Counted from the stretch's first letter, positions 1-8,270 are shown. The stretch is DNA of 64,000 nucleotides from an uncultured Erysipelotrichaceae bacterium (GCA_902785135.1 CACZXL010000001.1:148950-212949), one strand, 5' to 3'. Made by a program: numbers and translations. The notes: generated by a model not told the origin, from the sequence alone.

Positions 1-60
1 GCATTTGGATCAAGTGAATATGATGATTCATTAGGTGAACAAAAAAACAAAAAAAACTAA
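1..60 (+). CDS. 3' end of an upstream gene (partial)
   Basis: The first 60 bases are open in frame 1 and end in TAA, encoding 19 hydrophilic C-terminal residues rich in Ser, Asp, Lys and Asn. A terminator hairpin starts at the stop codon, so this looks like the real end of a plus-strand gene that begins outside the window. Function cannot be told from this tail. Confidence 0.5.
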   Translation, partial: AFGSSEYDDSLGEQKNKKN

Positions 61-76
61 GTAATTAGTTTTTTTT
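52..76 (+). terminator. Rho-independent terminator
   Basis: Nine-pair stem (52-60 with 65-73), GTAA loop and T-run. It overlaps the end of the partial gene. An extended -10 element (TG-T-TATAAT, 78-86) for the next gene follows directly. Confidence 0.75.
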
Positions 77-107
77 ATGTTATAATGAAATAGAAGGAAG
101 GTTATTT

Positions 108-635
108 ATGAAGAGATTATTTAAGGTATTAGTATTTGCATTAGTATTATTTATTCCATTCGCAATAGTAAATGCAGATACAAAAGAAAAGAGTAAAATA
201 AATGTTTATTTATTTAGGGGTGAAGGATGTCCTCACTGTGCAGAAGCAGAAGAATGGTTCTCAGAATTAGATAAAGATGAAGAATTCTCAAAATACTATA
301 CATTAGTAGATTATGAAGTATGGTATGATGAATCAAATGCTACTTTAATGGATAATGTAGCTAAAGAATTAGGTACAGAAGCTAATGGAGTTCCATTTAT
401 AGTAATTGGAGACAAATATTATAGTGGATTTGCTTCAAGCATGGCAGAAGATATTAAAACTACTATCAAAGAAGCATATAATAATAAAGATTATAAAGAT
501 GTAGTAAAAGATTTTAAAAAAGGTAATAAGAAAAAAGAAGAAAAAACAAAATCTGCTTTATTACCTATAATTGTTGTTTCAGCAGTAGCGGTTCTTACTG
601 TAATCGCAATGATATTCTTTACAAAAGAAAAATAG
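108..635 (+). CDS. Secreted/membrane thioredoxin-fold protein with CPHC motif
   Basis: A 175-residue protein with an N-terminal signal peptide (about residues 1-23, ending NADT) and a thioredoxin-like domain carrying a CPHC active site near residue 41 and a cis-Pro-type GVPF loop near residue 95. One C-terminal transmembrane helix (about 150-171) is followed by a short Lys-rich tail. This implies a redox domain outside the cell anchored by its C-terminus. The domain is close in layout and motifs to the N-terminal half of the protein at 2090-3280, so the two are probably paralogues acting on exported thiols or disulfides. Partners are not known. Ribosome binding site AGAAGGAAGG lies before ATG 108. 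Confidence 0.75.
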   Translation: MKRLFKVLVFALVLFIPFAIVNADTKEKSKINVYLFRGEGCPHCAEAEEWFSELDKDEEFSKYYTLVDYEVWYDESNATLMDNVAKELGTEANGVPFIVIGDKYYSGFASSMAEDIKTTIKEAYNNKDYKDVVKDFKKGNKKKEEKTKSALLPIIVVSAVAVLTVIAMIFFTKEK

Positions 636-652
636 ACTTTAAGTCTATTTTT
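630..652 (+). terminator. Hairpin between thioredoxin-like gene and tRNA-Glu
   Basis: Stem AATAGAC/GTCTATT followed by five T. It ends only 3 bases before tRNA-Glu, leaving no room for a promoter, so it is either leaky or acts as a processing signal. Confidence 0.55.
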
Positions 653-655
653 AAT

Positions 656-731
656 GGCCTGTTGGTGAAGCGGTTAACACATTGCCCTCTCAAGGCAACA
701 TTCATGGGTTCAAGTCCCATACAGGTCACCA
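656..731 (+). tRNA. tRNA-Glu (CUC)
   Basis: Full cloverleaf. Acceptor GGCCTGT (656-662) pairs with ACAGGTC (721-727), discriminator A728 and encoded CCA at 729-731. The anticodon stem TTGCC/GGCAA encloses loop CTCTCAA, giving anticodon CUC (codon GAG). The gene has no visible promoter of its own and probably rides on the transcript of the upstream gene. Confidence 0.93.
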
Positions 732-741
732 TTTAAATCAT

Positions 742-765
742 AACTAGTTAATAACTAGTTTTTTT
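742..765 (+). terminator. Terminator after tRNA-Glu
   Basis: Seven-pair stem AACTAGT/ACTAGTT (742-748 and 754-760), five-base loop, then a T-run to 765. Confidence 0.8.
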
Positions 766-791
766 GTGCATATATTTATATTGGTGATTAT

Positions 792-1799
792 ATGATAGTA
801 ATTGATGCCTATAGAGGTGGAAATGACATAGGTTTTAACGCTAATGGAATAATAGAAAAAGATTTTAATTTAATGATAAGTAAATATATTAATGATAGAT
901 TAAATAGTTTAGGAATAAATACTTATCTAACAAGAGATACTGATACTGATTTAAATATAAGTCAAAGAGGTAGTCTAATAAAAGAAGCATTTGGAAATAC
1001 AAGTAATATAATTGCGATATCAAATAGACTTAGAAATGATAATGATGAAGGAGTAGATATAATATACTCTCTTAAAAATTCTAATGCTCTTTCAAATAAG
1101 TTAGAAAATAGTTTTAAAGAAAGAGGTATAAAAGTAAATAAAGTTTATCAAAGAAGAGATGAAAATGACACAAGTAAAGATTATGATGAATTATTAAAGA
1201 ATACAGGTAATATAGAGACAATTATTATTAATTATGGAAGCGTAAATAACCAAAATGATATAAAAAATCTTAAAAATGAATATATTAAATACGCAGAATC
1301 TATAATAAAAGTTATTGCAACTCAATTAGGAGTTCCATATTCTTATACTTTAGATAATGAATATATTGTCAAAAAAGGAGATAGTTTATGGTCAATAAGT
1401 AAAAAATATGGTATTTCGGTAGATGAATTAAAGAATTATAACAATTTAAAAACTAATAATCTAAGTATTAATCAAATATTAAAAATACCTTCACCAGGAT
1501 CTTCATCATTAAACACTAAAACTTATACGGTAGCAAAAGGAGATAGCTTGTGGTCAATATCCCAAAAATTTAATACAACTGTTAATGAGTTAAAGAATCT
1601 TAATAATTTAAGTAGTAATTTGTTAAGTATAGGAATGATATTAAAGATTCCTTCCAATAATAGGACATATATTGTTCAAAAAGGAGATAGTCTATGGTCT
1701 ATTTCTAGGGCTAATAATACTACTGTGGATAAAATAAAAAGTCTAAATAATTTGAATAATAATATATTAAGTATAGGGCAAGAGTTATTATTACCTTAA
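792..1799 (+). CDS. Degenerate amidase-3-like domain with three LysM repeats
   Basis: 335 residues. The first ~180 residues follow the N-acetylmuramoyl-L-alanine amidase (Amidase_3) pattern: MIVIDAYRGGNDIG aligns with the usual IDPGHGG start, then GIIEKDFNL and YLTRDTD. The first zinc His is replaced (GHGG reads YRGG), the second (S-x-H-x-N) reads AISNRLRN, and the catalytic Glu region reads IIINYGS, so hydrolase activity is unlikely. Three LysM domains follow (about 191-234, 245-288 and 293-335), each with a KGDSLWSIS core that binds glycan strands. No signal peptide is visible, so it may act on the spore surface from the mother cell or leave by a non-Sec route; this is inference. Ribosome binding site GGTGATT is 4 bases before ATG. 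Confidence 0.75.
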   Translation: MIVIDAYRGGNDIGFNANGIIEKDFNLMISKYINDRLNSLGINTYLTRDTDTDLNISQRGSLIKEAFGNTSNIIAISNRLRNDNDEGVDIIYSLKNSNALSNKLENSFKERGIKVNKVYQRRDENDTSKDYDELLKNTGNIETIIINYGSVNNQNDIKNLKNEYIKYAESIIKVIATQLGVPYSYTLDNEYIVKKGDSLWSISKKYGISVDELKNYNNLKTNNLSINQILKIPSPGSSSLNTKTYTVAKGDSLWSISQKFNTTVNELKNLNNLSSNLLSIGMILKIPSNNRTYIVQKGDSLWSISRANNTTVDKIKSLNNLNNNILSIGQELLLP

Positions 1800-1839
1800 A
1801 TTAACTCTTTTTTTATGTTATAATTATATTGGTGATTTT

Positions 1840-2103
1840 ATGAAGATTATTAAAATTGGTGCATTATGGTGTCCTGCTTGTTTAATTACTAATAATGCAT
1901 TAGATAAGATAAATAAAAATTATGACGTTGAAATTGTAAGTTTGGATTATGATTTTGATGAAGAAGAAGTAAGTAAATATAATGTTGGTGAAACTTTACC
2001 AGAATTAATATTTATAAAAGGTGATAAGGAAGTTAAGAGATTAATAGGGGAGAAAAATTATAAAGATATAGAAGAGGTGTTAAAAGAATATGAAGAAGTT
2101 TAA
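1840..2103 (+). CDS. Small cytoplasmic thioredoxin-like protein (CPAC)
   Basis: 87 residues with the thioredoxin pattern: short beta strand, WCPAC active site near residue 11, helix, and a cis-Pro-like ETLPELIF loop near residue 53. No signal peptide. It lies between an extended -10 promoter (TG-T-TATAAT, 1816-1824) and the CcdA-like gene, which it overlaps by 14 bases. It could be the inner donor that passes electrons to that membrane protein; this is inference from gene order. Confidence 0.75.
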   Translation: MKIIKIGALWCPACLITNNALDKINKNYDVEIVSLDYDFDEEEVSKYNVGETLPELIFIKGDKEVKRLIGEKNYKDIEEVLKEYEEV

Positions 2104-3280
2104 GATATTATTTCTTTTATTATTAACTTTATTAATACCAATATCAGTAAAAGCTGATAATAAGGTTAATTTATATCTTTTTTATGGAGATGGATGTCCA
2201 CATTGCGCTCAAGAAGAAGAATTTTTAAAAGAATACTTAAAAGAAGAAAAGAATGCTAGTTTAGTAAAATATGAGATATGGCATAGTGAAGATAATAGAG
2301 AAAAGCTAATAAAAGTACAAAATAAACTAAATAATCATGAAAATGGAGTTCCTTATTTAGTAATTGGGAATAAAGTAATAGTTGGATATAGTAAAGGATC
2401 AACTGATAAAAGAATAAAAAAATATGTAGATAATTATAAAAAAGATAAGAAATATGAAGATGTGGTTGGAAAAATATTAAAGAATAAAAAAGTAAATGAG
2501 ATTAAGCCAACAACAGAAGAAGTAGAGGAAGTTAATGTACCTATTTTTGGAAATGTAAAAGTAAAAGAGCTTTCTTTACCTATTTTAGCAGTGGTTTTAG
2601 GGCTAGCAGATGGATTTAATCCTTGTGCTATGTGGATACTTTTATTCTTGATTACAATGCTATTAAATACTAAAAATAGAAAAAGAATGTGGATATTAGG
2701 TCTAACATTTATATTAACATCTGGTTTAGTATACTTATTATTTATGATCTCATGGCTAAGTCTTGCATCATTTATAAGTAAAATATATTTAGTTAGAATA
2801 CTTATTGCTTTAGTAGCATTTATAGTAGGATTTATTAATCTTAATAATTATTATAAATCTAGAAAGAAAGATTCAGGCTGTGAAGTAGTTAAGAATAAAG
2901 ATAGAAAGAAAATAATGACAAAGATTACTAAAATAACAAATGAAAAGAGTTTTATATTAGCAATTTTAGGTATTATTCTTTTAGCAGCATCAGTTAATAT
3001 AATTGAGATGATGTGTTCTATAGGATTACCTATTATATTTACTCAAGTACTTGCGATGAATAATTTATCTGTAGGTAGTTATGCATTTTATATGTTTTTA
3101 TATATATTGTTCTTCTTAATAGATGATATAGTTGTATTTGTTATTGCTATGACTACATTAAAGGTAACTGGAATATCAACAAAATACAGTAAATATTCTC
3201 ATTTAGTTGCCGGAATAATAACAATTTTAATTGGTTTGTTATTACTTTTAAAACCATCGATTTTAATGTTTAACTTTTAA
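2090..3280 (+). CDS. Thioredoxin-fold plus CcdA/DsbD-like membrane redox protein
   Basis: 396 residues. A signal peptide (1-22) is followed by a thioredoxin-like domain with CPHC near residue 37 and GVPYLVIG near residue 88. A charged linker leads to a polytopic membrane domain (about 155-395, six or more helices) with NPCAMW near residue 180 and a second Cys in MMCSIGLP near residue 305, the usual paired cysteines of CcdA/DsbD transporters. The likely role is to carry electrons across the membrane to extracytoplasmic thiols. It overlaps the upstream CPAC gene, giving a two-gene redox operon. The soluble domain resembles the protein at 108-635. Confidence 0.78.
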   Translation: MKKFKILFLLLLTLLIPISVKADNKVNLYLFYGDGCPHCAQEEEFLKEYLKEEKNASLVKYEIWHSEDNREKLIKVQNKLNNHENGVPYLVIGNKVIVGYSKGSTDKRIKKYVDNYKKDKKYEDVVGKILKNKKVNEIKPTTEEVEEVNVPIFGNVKVKELSLPILAVVLGLADGFNPCAMWILLFLITMLLNTKNRKRMWILGLTFILTSGLVYLLFMISWLSLASFISKIYLVRILIALVAFIVGFINLNNYYKSRKKDSGCEVVKNKDRKKIMTKITKITNEKSFILAILGIILLAASVNIIEMMCSIGLPIIFTQVLAMNNLSVGSYAFYMFLYILFFLIDDIVVFVIAMTTLKVTGISTKYSKYSHLVAGIITILIGLLLLLKPSILMFNF

Positions 3281-3303
3281 AGGGTAGAAATACCCTTTTT
3301 TTT
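3279..3303 (+). terminator. Terminator after redox operon
   Basis: Stem AAAGGGTA/TACCCTTT with GAAA tetraloop and eight T. Confidence 0.85.
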
Positions 3304-3406
3304 GATAAAAAACGCTAAAAACTCTTATAAAATAAGGAAAACACTTTACAAAGTACTAGTTTTTTAGGTATAATATAATTGTATTAGAATAGGAGACGAG
3401 ATTTAT

Positions 3407-4090
3407 ATGGTAGGAAATTTTGATTATAACAACGATGAAGTTATGAGAATATTAAATAATCCAAATTATACAGATGAACAAAAGAAGGCATTATTTGAAA
3501 AATATAAGTCAGATTTAAAAGAAACAAGAAGAAAAGAAATTATTGATCGTTTAAATGAATGTGCTAAAAATAATCCAATTATTACTCAAGAAGAATATGT
3601 TAGTTTCTTAAAGAAATATAATGACGATGATTTAAGTAAACCTTTTGAAGTAATAGAACAAGAATTAGAAACATTTAGCAGACAAATGCAAGATAAGTAT
3701 GATGCTTATATGAAGGCTAAAGAAATTCAAGCTGCTCCAGTAGCACCAGTTGTTCAAGAACAAGCTGCAATGGTTGCTGAAGAACCAACACCAGTTGCTC
3801 AACCTGAACCTGAACAAGATATTGCTGATGAGATTAAACCTGATGTAACTCCTGTTTCATATAATAATGATGAATTATCTGATACTGTATTTAATCAAGC
3901 TCCAATAACTACAGATACTGTTAATAATTTAAATCCAACAGTATTTGAAGATAAAGAAGTAAAAGAAGTAATGCCAGAAGAAATGCCTGAAGCATTAGAT
4001 GAAAAAGGAAATGCAAGTGCAATTATAATTAGTATTATTGCTATTATAATTGGAATGGTTATAATGTATTCAATAATCAAATTAAAATAG
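3407..4090 (+). CDS. Tail-anchored membrane protein, unknown function
   Basis: 227 residues, not recognised. The first ~110 residues are charged and predicted helical. Then comes a Pro/Ala/Glu/Val-rich low-complexity stretch (about 108-180) and a single C-terminal transmembrane helix (about 203-223) ending in KLK. There is no signal peptide, so the bulk is probably cytoplasmic and held at the membrane by its tail. It has its own TATAAT box near 3368 and an AGGAGACGAG ribosome binding site. It converges with the next gene across a shared terminator. Confidence 0.6.
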   Translation: MVGNFDYNNDEVMRILNNPNYTDEQKKALFEKYKSDLKETRRKEIIDRLNECAKNNPIITQEEYVSFLKKYNDDDLSKPFEVIEQELETFSRQMQDKYDAYMKAKEIQAAPVAPVVQEQAAMVAEEPTPVAQPEPEQDIADEIKPDVTPVSYNNDELSDTVFNQAPITTDTVNNLNPTVFEDKEVKEVMPEEMPEALDEKGNASAIIISIIAIIIGMVIMYSIIKLK

Positions 4091-4113
4091 AAACCAAATG
4101 GTTTCTATTTTTT
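4085..4113. terminator. Bidirectional terminator
   Basis: Eleven-pair stem AAATAGAAACC/GGTTTCTATTT with AAAT loop, A-run on one side and T-run on the other, between convergent genes. Confidence 0.85.
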
Positions 4114-4740
4114 AAATATTCTTTTTTCTCCAATTGCTTCAGTATCTATTATTTTATATTTTTCTACTATATTTGGATGTTTATCAGAATATATAAAATC
4201 AATTGCAAATAAAGTAAATAAGAATAAACATATAACTGCAACATATTTTAATTCAAATTTTTTCATAAATTCCTTTATTCTAGGAGCGAATATATAGATA
4301 CAAGCAAGTCCTGATATACCAAAGAAGATAGATGCTAATAAACAAATTCTTCCTTCTATATTAAATGGCATATTTACATAACTCCACCATTTATGATGTT
4401 TAAATGTTTCTAGATATAATGCTGTACAATATTCTATTATAGTACAAAAAACAAATCCACCCATAAATACTATTATCCAGTTCTTTTTATATCTATTTAG
4501 CATTAGATACATAAATACACCACCACCACCATAAATTGGTAACCATGGGCCATGTAATACTCCGTGATTAGCGAGTACACCATGTTTTAAGAAATCATAT
4601 AATAGTTCCCAACACCAACCTAACATAGAGAATAGTATAAACATTAGAATTATATATATAACTCCTTCAAATTGTTCAATTCTTTTTTGCTTTTCTTCTT
4701 CAATTAGTTTTTCAATTTTTTTTCTACTAATAAACTTCAT
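4105..4740 (-). CDS. CmpB-like putative ABC transporter permease (PF06541 type), copy 1
   Basis: 211 residues. A short charged N-terminus precedes about five transmembrane helices with family hallmarks: GWCWELLYDF, HGPWLPIYGGGG, an EYCTALYLE motif and a WW...PFNIEGRICL stretch. The family is annotated as putative ABC transporter permease, but no ATPase gene is adjacent and the role is unknown. Two more members lie in this window, at 10383-11072 and 51971-52600. Confidence 0.72.
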   Translation of the reverse strand: MKFISRKKIEKLIEEEKQKRIEQFEGVIYIILMFILFSMLGWCWELLYDFLKHGVLANHGVLHGPWLPIYGGGGVFMYLMLNRYKKNWIIVFMGGFVFCTIIEYCTALYLETFKHHKWWSYVNMPFNIEGRICLLASIFFGISGLACIYIFAPRIKEFMKKFELKYVAVICLFLFTLFAIDFIYSDKHPNIVEKYKIIDTEAIGEKRIFKK

Positions 4741-4856
4741 AAAACTTCACCTATTGTTTTCATTTTATCATTATTTAAAGTAAAAGTTAAGTCAATTAAG
4801 AAAAATAGTCTTGTTATTTGTCAAATAATGTGTTATATTATGTATGCATTGTTTAT

Positions 4857-4933
4857 GGCGGAGTTGGTGAAGTGGTTAACACGCCGGATTGTGGCTCCGG
4901 TATGCATGGGTTCGATCCCCATATTCCGCCCCA
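4857..4933 (+). tRNA. tRNA-His (GUG)
   Basis: Acceptor GCGGAGT (4858-4864) pairs with ATTCCGC (4923-4929). The extra 5' G at 4857 pairs with C73 at 4930, the signature of tRNA-His, and CCA is encoded at 4931-4933. Anticodon loop TTGTGGC gives GUG (4891-4893). Confidence 0.95.
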
Positions 4934-4944
4934 TTAGAAAAAGT

Positions 4945-4969
4945 CGAACTAGTAATAGTTCGTTTTTTT
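4945..4969 (+). terminator. Terminator after tRNA-His
   Basis: Stem CGAACTA/TAGTTCG with GTAA loop and seven T. Confidence 0.85.
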
Positions 4970-5018
4970 ATGGTGATAGGATTGCTTTTTTATGTTATAA
5001 TTTTCTTGGAGGGTTAAC

Positions 5019-5402
5019 ATGTTGAGTATAAAAGAACGTAATAATAAATTAATAGATTTAGTAGAAAAATCTGATTATGATGAAGCAACTAAAGATGATT
5101 TGATTTGTCATTTATTAAGAGAGATAGAAAGTGTTGAAAATGGAGAAGTAATAGATATGTCTTCTAGAAGTGGAATGGTTATAGAACCAGTTGCGGATCC
5201 ATTTAAAAGTAGAGAAGTAGCGATAGAAAAGTATAAAATGTCGATGGAAGAAATAGCAGAGTGGCAATCATTGGTTGATGAACATGAATATGATTATATG
5301 ACAGAAGATATAATAAAACAAGCATATGGTCCTGTTTTTAAGAAGCCTAAATTTTTATCAAAAATATTTAAGAGAAAGAATAATAATGAAAACCAAAACT
5401 AG
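5019..5402 (+). CDS. Small hypothetical protein
   Basis: 127 residues, not recognised. Acidic and helical at the N-terminus, with a basic C-terminal tail (KKPKFLSKIFKRK). No signal peptide or membrane helix. It has an extended -10 promoter (TG-T-TATAAT, 4993-5001) and a good GGAGGG ribosome binding site 4 bases before ATG. A terminator follows directly, so it is a single-gene unit. Confidence 0.6.
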   Translation: MLSIKERNNKLIDLVEKSDYDEATKDDLICHLLREIESVENGEVIDMSSRSGMVIEPVADPFKSREVAIEKYKMSMEEIAEWQSLVDEHEYDYMTEDIIKQAYGPVFKKPKFLSKIFKRKNNNENQN

Positions 5403-5422
5403 AGTATATACTCTAGTTTTAT
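5397..5422 (+). terminator. Terminator
   Basis: Palindrome AACTAGAG...CTCTAGTT overlapping the stop codon of the 127-residue gene, followed by T-rich DNA. Confidence 0.7.
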
Positions 5423-5450
5423 TATATAATGTAGTTAGGTTGGTGATACT

Positions 5451-5603
5451 ATGAAATATGATGTTTTAATAATTGATGACGAAAAAGAACTTGCGGATAA
5501 TACTTGTGATTATTTAAATATGTTTGATGTTAAGACGTATGCTTGTTACTCAAAAGAAGAGTTTAATGAGTTCCTTAAAGATAAGAAAAATAGAACCTAC
5601 TGA
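5451..5603 (+). pseudogene. Truncated response-regulator receiver domain
   Basis: A 50-residue ORF with a GGTGATACT ribosome binding site. The N-terminus (MKYDVLIIDDEKELADNT) is the first strand and acidic pocket of a receiver domain, with adjacent Asp at residues 9 and 10, followed by the first helix and second strand. It ends at TGA before the phospho-acceptor Asp (expected near residue 52), and no output domain follows in any frame before a terminator at 5622. It is best read as the 5' remnant of a deleted two-component regulator. Confidence 0.65.
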
Positions 5604-5621
5604 TTTATTAGTCAGTGAATA

Positions 5622-5650
5622 AAAAAGTCTGAATTAATTCAGACTTTTTA
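5622..5650. terminator. Bidirectional terminator
   Basis: Long symmetrical stem AAAAAGTCTGAATT/AATTCAGACTTTTT serving the receiver remnant and the convergent minus-strand gene. Confidence 0.85.
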
Positions 5651-5654
5651 ATTA

Positions 5655-6548
5655 TTACTTTAAACGAGGATGATAAGAATTAACATACGTATATTCTTTA
5701 ACTATTTTTTCTTCTTTATTATATTTTAACATCTTTATTGCTCTTAATACTTTAGAAATATCATTTATTAAATCGTTACTTAAACCAGGATTATTTCTCT
5801 TTATATCAAACAATAAAGAATCTATACTGCTCTCTTGGATAAATTCTATACCATTCCTATTCATATAATCAATACATATATTCATTGCTATACTATAATT
5901 CTTATATTGAATAATATTATTTTCTGCTATATATTTTTTTAAAAGAGTTTTAAATTCTTCTGTTCTTTCTCTATTAATTGACTTTAGATGTAATTCTATA
6001 CTTTGTTCTTTAAGATTAATTAAAAACTTTTTATATGATTCTATATCTTGATGATTTTTAATATAATCCCATATTGATTTAATTTTATCATTTTTCCTTA
6101 ATGGTTCATCAACAACAAAACAATCTAATTCTTCTTGACATGAATAAATCTCATCTCTTATATCAACAGCAAGAAAAGAAAAAATACTTTCGTGGTTTTT
6201 ATCATAATCAATAATATCTGGTTTTGCAAAACCAACATAATCAAATTTTTCTTCTGTTAATAATTCTTGCGCTTGATCAGATGTTTTCCAAAATTTTTTT
6301 CTCAATTTTTTATATACAATTTCTCTTTCCTCAAATACATTATTATCTGGAAAAAAATGAAGGTTATATCCAGTATTATCAGGATAATCATAAGATGTAC
6401 GACACATTTTATGAAATACTTCATTTAATGAAATATAACCTTTGTATTCATCTTTTAATGTATATAATTTTCCATAGTATAAATCATTAAAATCTATAGA
6501 ATAATCTTTTTCTATCTTCTTCTTTCTATATTGATTAATTAAAGACAT
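5655..6548 (-). CDS. Hypothetical protein
   Basis: 297 residues, not recognised. Charged, rich in Lys, Asn, Asp and Tyr, with no signal peptide or membrane helix. The C-terminal half is predicted helical. It is transcribed alone, divergent from the C39-like protease gene, so the 88-base gap at 6549-6636 must hold both promoters. It lies next to a deleted response regulator, which suggests an accessory spot. Confidence 0.5.
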   Translation of the reverse strand: MSLINQYRKKKIEKDYSIDFNDLYYGKLYTLKDEYKGYISLNEVFHKMCRTSYDYPDNTGYNLHFFPDNNVFEEREIVYKKLRKKFWKTSDQAQELLTEEKFDYVGFAKPDIIDYDKNHESIFSFLAVDIRDEIYSCQEELDCFVVDEPLRKNDKIKSIWDYIKNHQDIESYKKFLINLKEQSIELHLKSINRERTEEFKTLLKKYIAENNIIQYKNYSIAMNICIDYMNRNGIEFIQESSIDSLLFDIKRNNPGLSNDLINDISKVLRAIKMLKYNKEEKIVKEYTYVNSYHPRLK

Positions 6549-6636
6549 ATAATCCCTTCTTTGTGGGAAAATATATTATCATAATTGTTATTGATAGTCA
6601 AATAATTATGATATAATAAAAAAAATAGGAGGTCTT

Positions 6637-7311
6637 ATGAAAAAAGTTAAAAAAATACTATCATTTATTATAAGTTTAGTCTTAGTACTAGCCATTATAT
6701 CAATAGGAGCAATTATACTAAATAATATTAAAACTGTTAATTTAGCGGATGATTATACCAGTATTTATGAAGATTCAAAATATGAAAAAAGTGTATATGT
6801 AACTGGTGCTAATTATATTAAACAGGATGTATCTTGTGGATATGCCGTTATAGAAATGTTTGCTAAATGGACTAAAAACAATGAAATAACTGAAAAATAT
6901 TTATATGATAAATATGGAAAAGTTGTAACTTCAACAGGAAAAAAATTTGAAGAGGAAATGAATAAACAATTTCCTGATTATAAAACAACAATGTATAAAT
7001 ATCTAAAGAGTTCTGAATTAATAGATAAAGTATATAATAGTTTATCAAATGGGATACCAGTTCCATTTGAATGGGCAGCTAAATATGAAGGAGAATGGAC
7101 ACTTCACTATTCATTAATCGTAGGTATGGATATTCCTAATGATAAAGTTATTATTCTTAATCCTTATGGATATGAAGAAAATATAAGTATAAAAGAATTA
7201 TTAGAAAGAACTACTTTTGATGCATATGATAATATGCCTATATTCTTAAGACTAGGATTTGCATTTGGTATATTTGAAAAGAATACTATTTATATTGTGG
7301 AGAAGAAATAA
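6637..7311 (+). CDS. Membrane-anchored C39-like cysteine peptidase
   Basis: 224 residues with an N-terminal signal anchor (about 7-29). The rest has the papain-like C39_2 pattern: QDVSCGYAV with candidate nucleophile Cys67, LHYSLIVGMD with the His near residue 163, and an ILNPYG segment supplying the Asn/Asp position. The likely role is hydrolysis of peptides outside the membrane or in the wall; substrate unknown. Ribosome binding site AGGAGG precedes ATG by 6 bases. Confidence 0.65.
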   Translation: MKKVKKILSFIISLVLVLAIISIGAIILNNIKTVNLADDYTSIYEDSKYEKSVYVTGANYIKQDVSCGYAVIEMFAKWTKNNEITEKYLYDKYGKVVTSTGKKFEEEMNKQFPDYKTTMYKYLKSSELIDKVYNSLSNGIPVPFEWAAKYEGEWTLHYSLIVGMDIPNDKVIILNPYGYEENISIKELLERTTFDAYDNMPIFLRLGFAFGIFEKNTIYIVEKK

Positions 7312-7397
7312 GAAGAAAAAAATAATTCATCAGTACTTACAAAACACTTTATAGTTGTCTATTTTGATTATATAAAAACTCCTAAAAAGAAATATTA

Positions 7398-7420
7398 AAC
7401 AGTCAATAGACTGTTTTTTT
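7398..7420 (+). terminator. Terminator
   Basis: Stem AAACAGTC/GACTGTTT, AATA loop, T-run. It sits 87 bases after the protease stop. An extended -10 element (TG-T-TATACT, 7422-7430) for the next gene abuts the T-run. Confidence 0.8.
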
Positions 7421-7449
7421 ATGTTATACTTTTATTAGGACGTGATAAT

Positions 7450-8253
7450 ATGGCTAAACCAAAGAATGGTGTAGTAGTAACAGAAGAATTTAGCGCAAAT
7501 TATATAAAATTTGGAACTGGTAAAAAGAATTTAATTATGATTCCAGGAGTAGGAGATGGATTAAAAACAGTTAAAGGTTTAGCGGTTCCTTACTCTCTTC
7601 TTTATAAGATATATTCAAAAGATTATACAGTATATTCATTTAGTAGAAGAAATAAAATACCTAAAGGTTTTAGTATAAAGAATATGACTGATGATTTAGT
7701 AAAATGTATGGATAAGTTAGGTATTGAAGAAGCGGATGTAATAGGTGTATCTCAAGGAGGAATGATTGCACAAACACTTTCGATTAATTATCCTGAAAGA
7801 GTAAATAAATTAGTTTTAGTAGTAACAACACCTAAACCTACAGAAACACTAAAAGAAGTAGTTGATAATTGGATTGGTATGGCATATAAAAATGATTACA
7901 AAGGAATTATGATTGATACTGCTATTAGATCTTATACAGGAAAATATATTGAAAAAGGTAAAAAAATATATAGTCTACTTAGTAATATAAGTAAACCAAA
8001 GAGTTTTGATAGATTTATAGTAATGGCAAAATCATGTATGGTATTTGATGTTTACAAAGACCTAAATAAGATAAAATGTCCTACATTTATTATTGGTGGA
8101 TCAGATGATAATGTATTAGGAGTAGATGGTTCTATATTATTAAATAAAAAAATAAAGAATAGTAAATTATATATTTATGAAGGATACTCTCATGGATTAT
8201 ATGAACAAGCTAAAGATTTTAATGAAAGAGTATATAACTATTTAAAAAAGTAA
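7450..8253 (+). CDS. Alpha/beta hydrolase
   Basis: 267 residues with the alpha/beta hydrolase fold: MIPGVGDG oxyanion-type loop near residue 33, nucleophile elbow GVSQGG near residue 100 (Ser101), an acid in IIGGSDDNVLG near residue 220, and the catalytic His in GYSHGLYEQ near residue 250. No export signal. The substrate cannot be told; esterase or peptidase activity is possible. Single-gene unit. Confidence 0.8.
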   Translation: MAKPKNGVVVTEEFSANYIKFGTGKKNLIMIPGVGDGLKTVKGLAVPYSLLYKIYSKDYTVYSFSRRNKIPKGFSIKNMTDDLVKCMDKLGIEEADVIGVSQGGMIAQTLSINYPERVNKLVLVVTTPKPTETLKEVVDNWIGMAYKNDYKGIMIDTAIRSYTGKYIEKGKKIYSLLSNISKPKSFDRFIVMAKSCMVFDVYKDLNKIKCPTFIIGGSDDNVLGVDGSILLNKKIKNSKLYIYEGYSHGLYEQAKDFNERVYNYLKK

Positions 8254-8270
8254 CTATAAAGTTACTTCTT
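8248..8270. terminator. Bidirectional terminator
   Basis: Stem AAGTAACT/AGTTACTT with ATAA loop between the hydrolase and the convergent MscS gene. Confidence 0.8.

Noticed and set aside
4828..5025. 65-codon open frame over tRNA-His
   Set aside because: It runs through the full tRNA-His gene and its terminator; it has no ribosome binding site.
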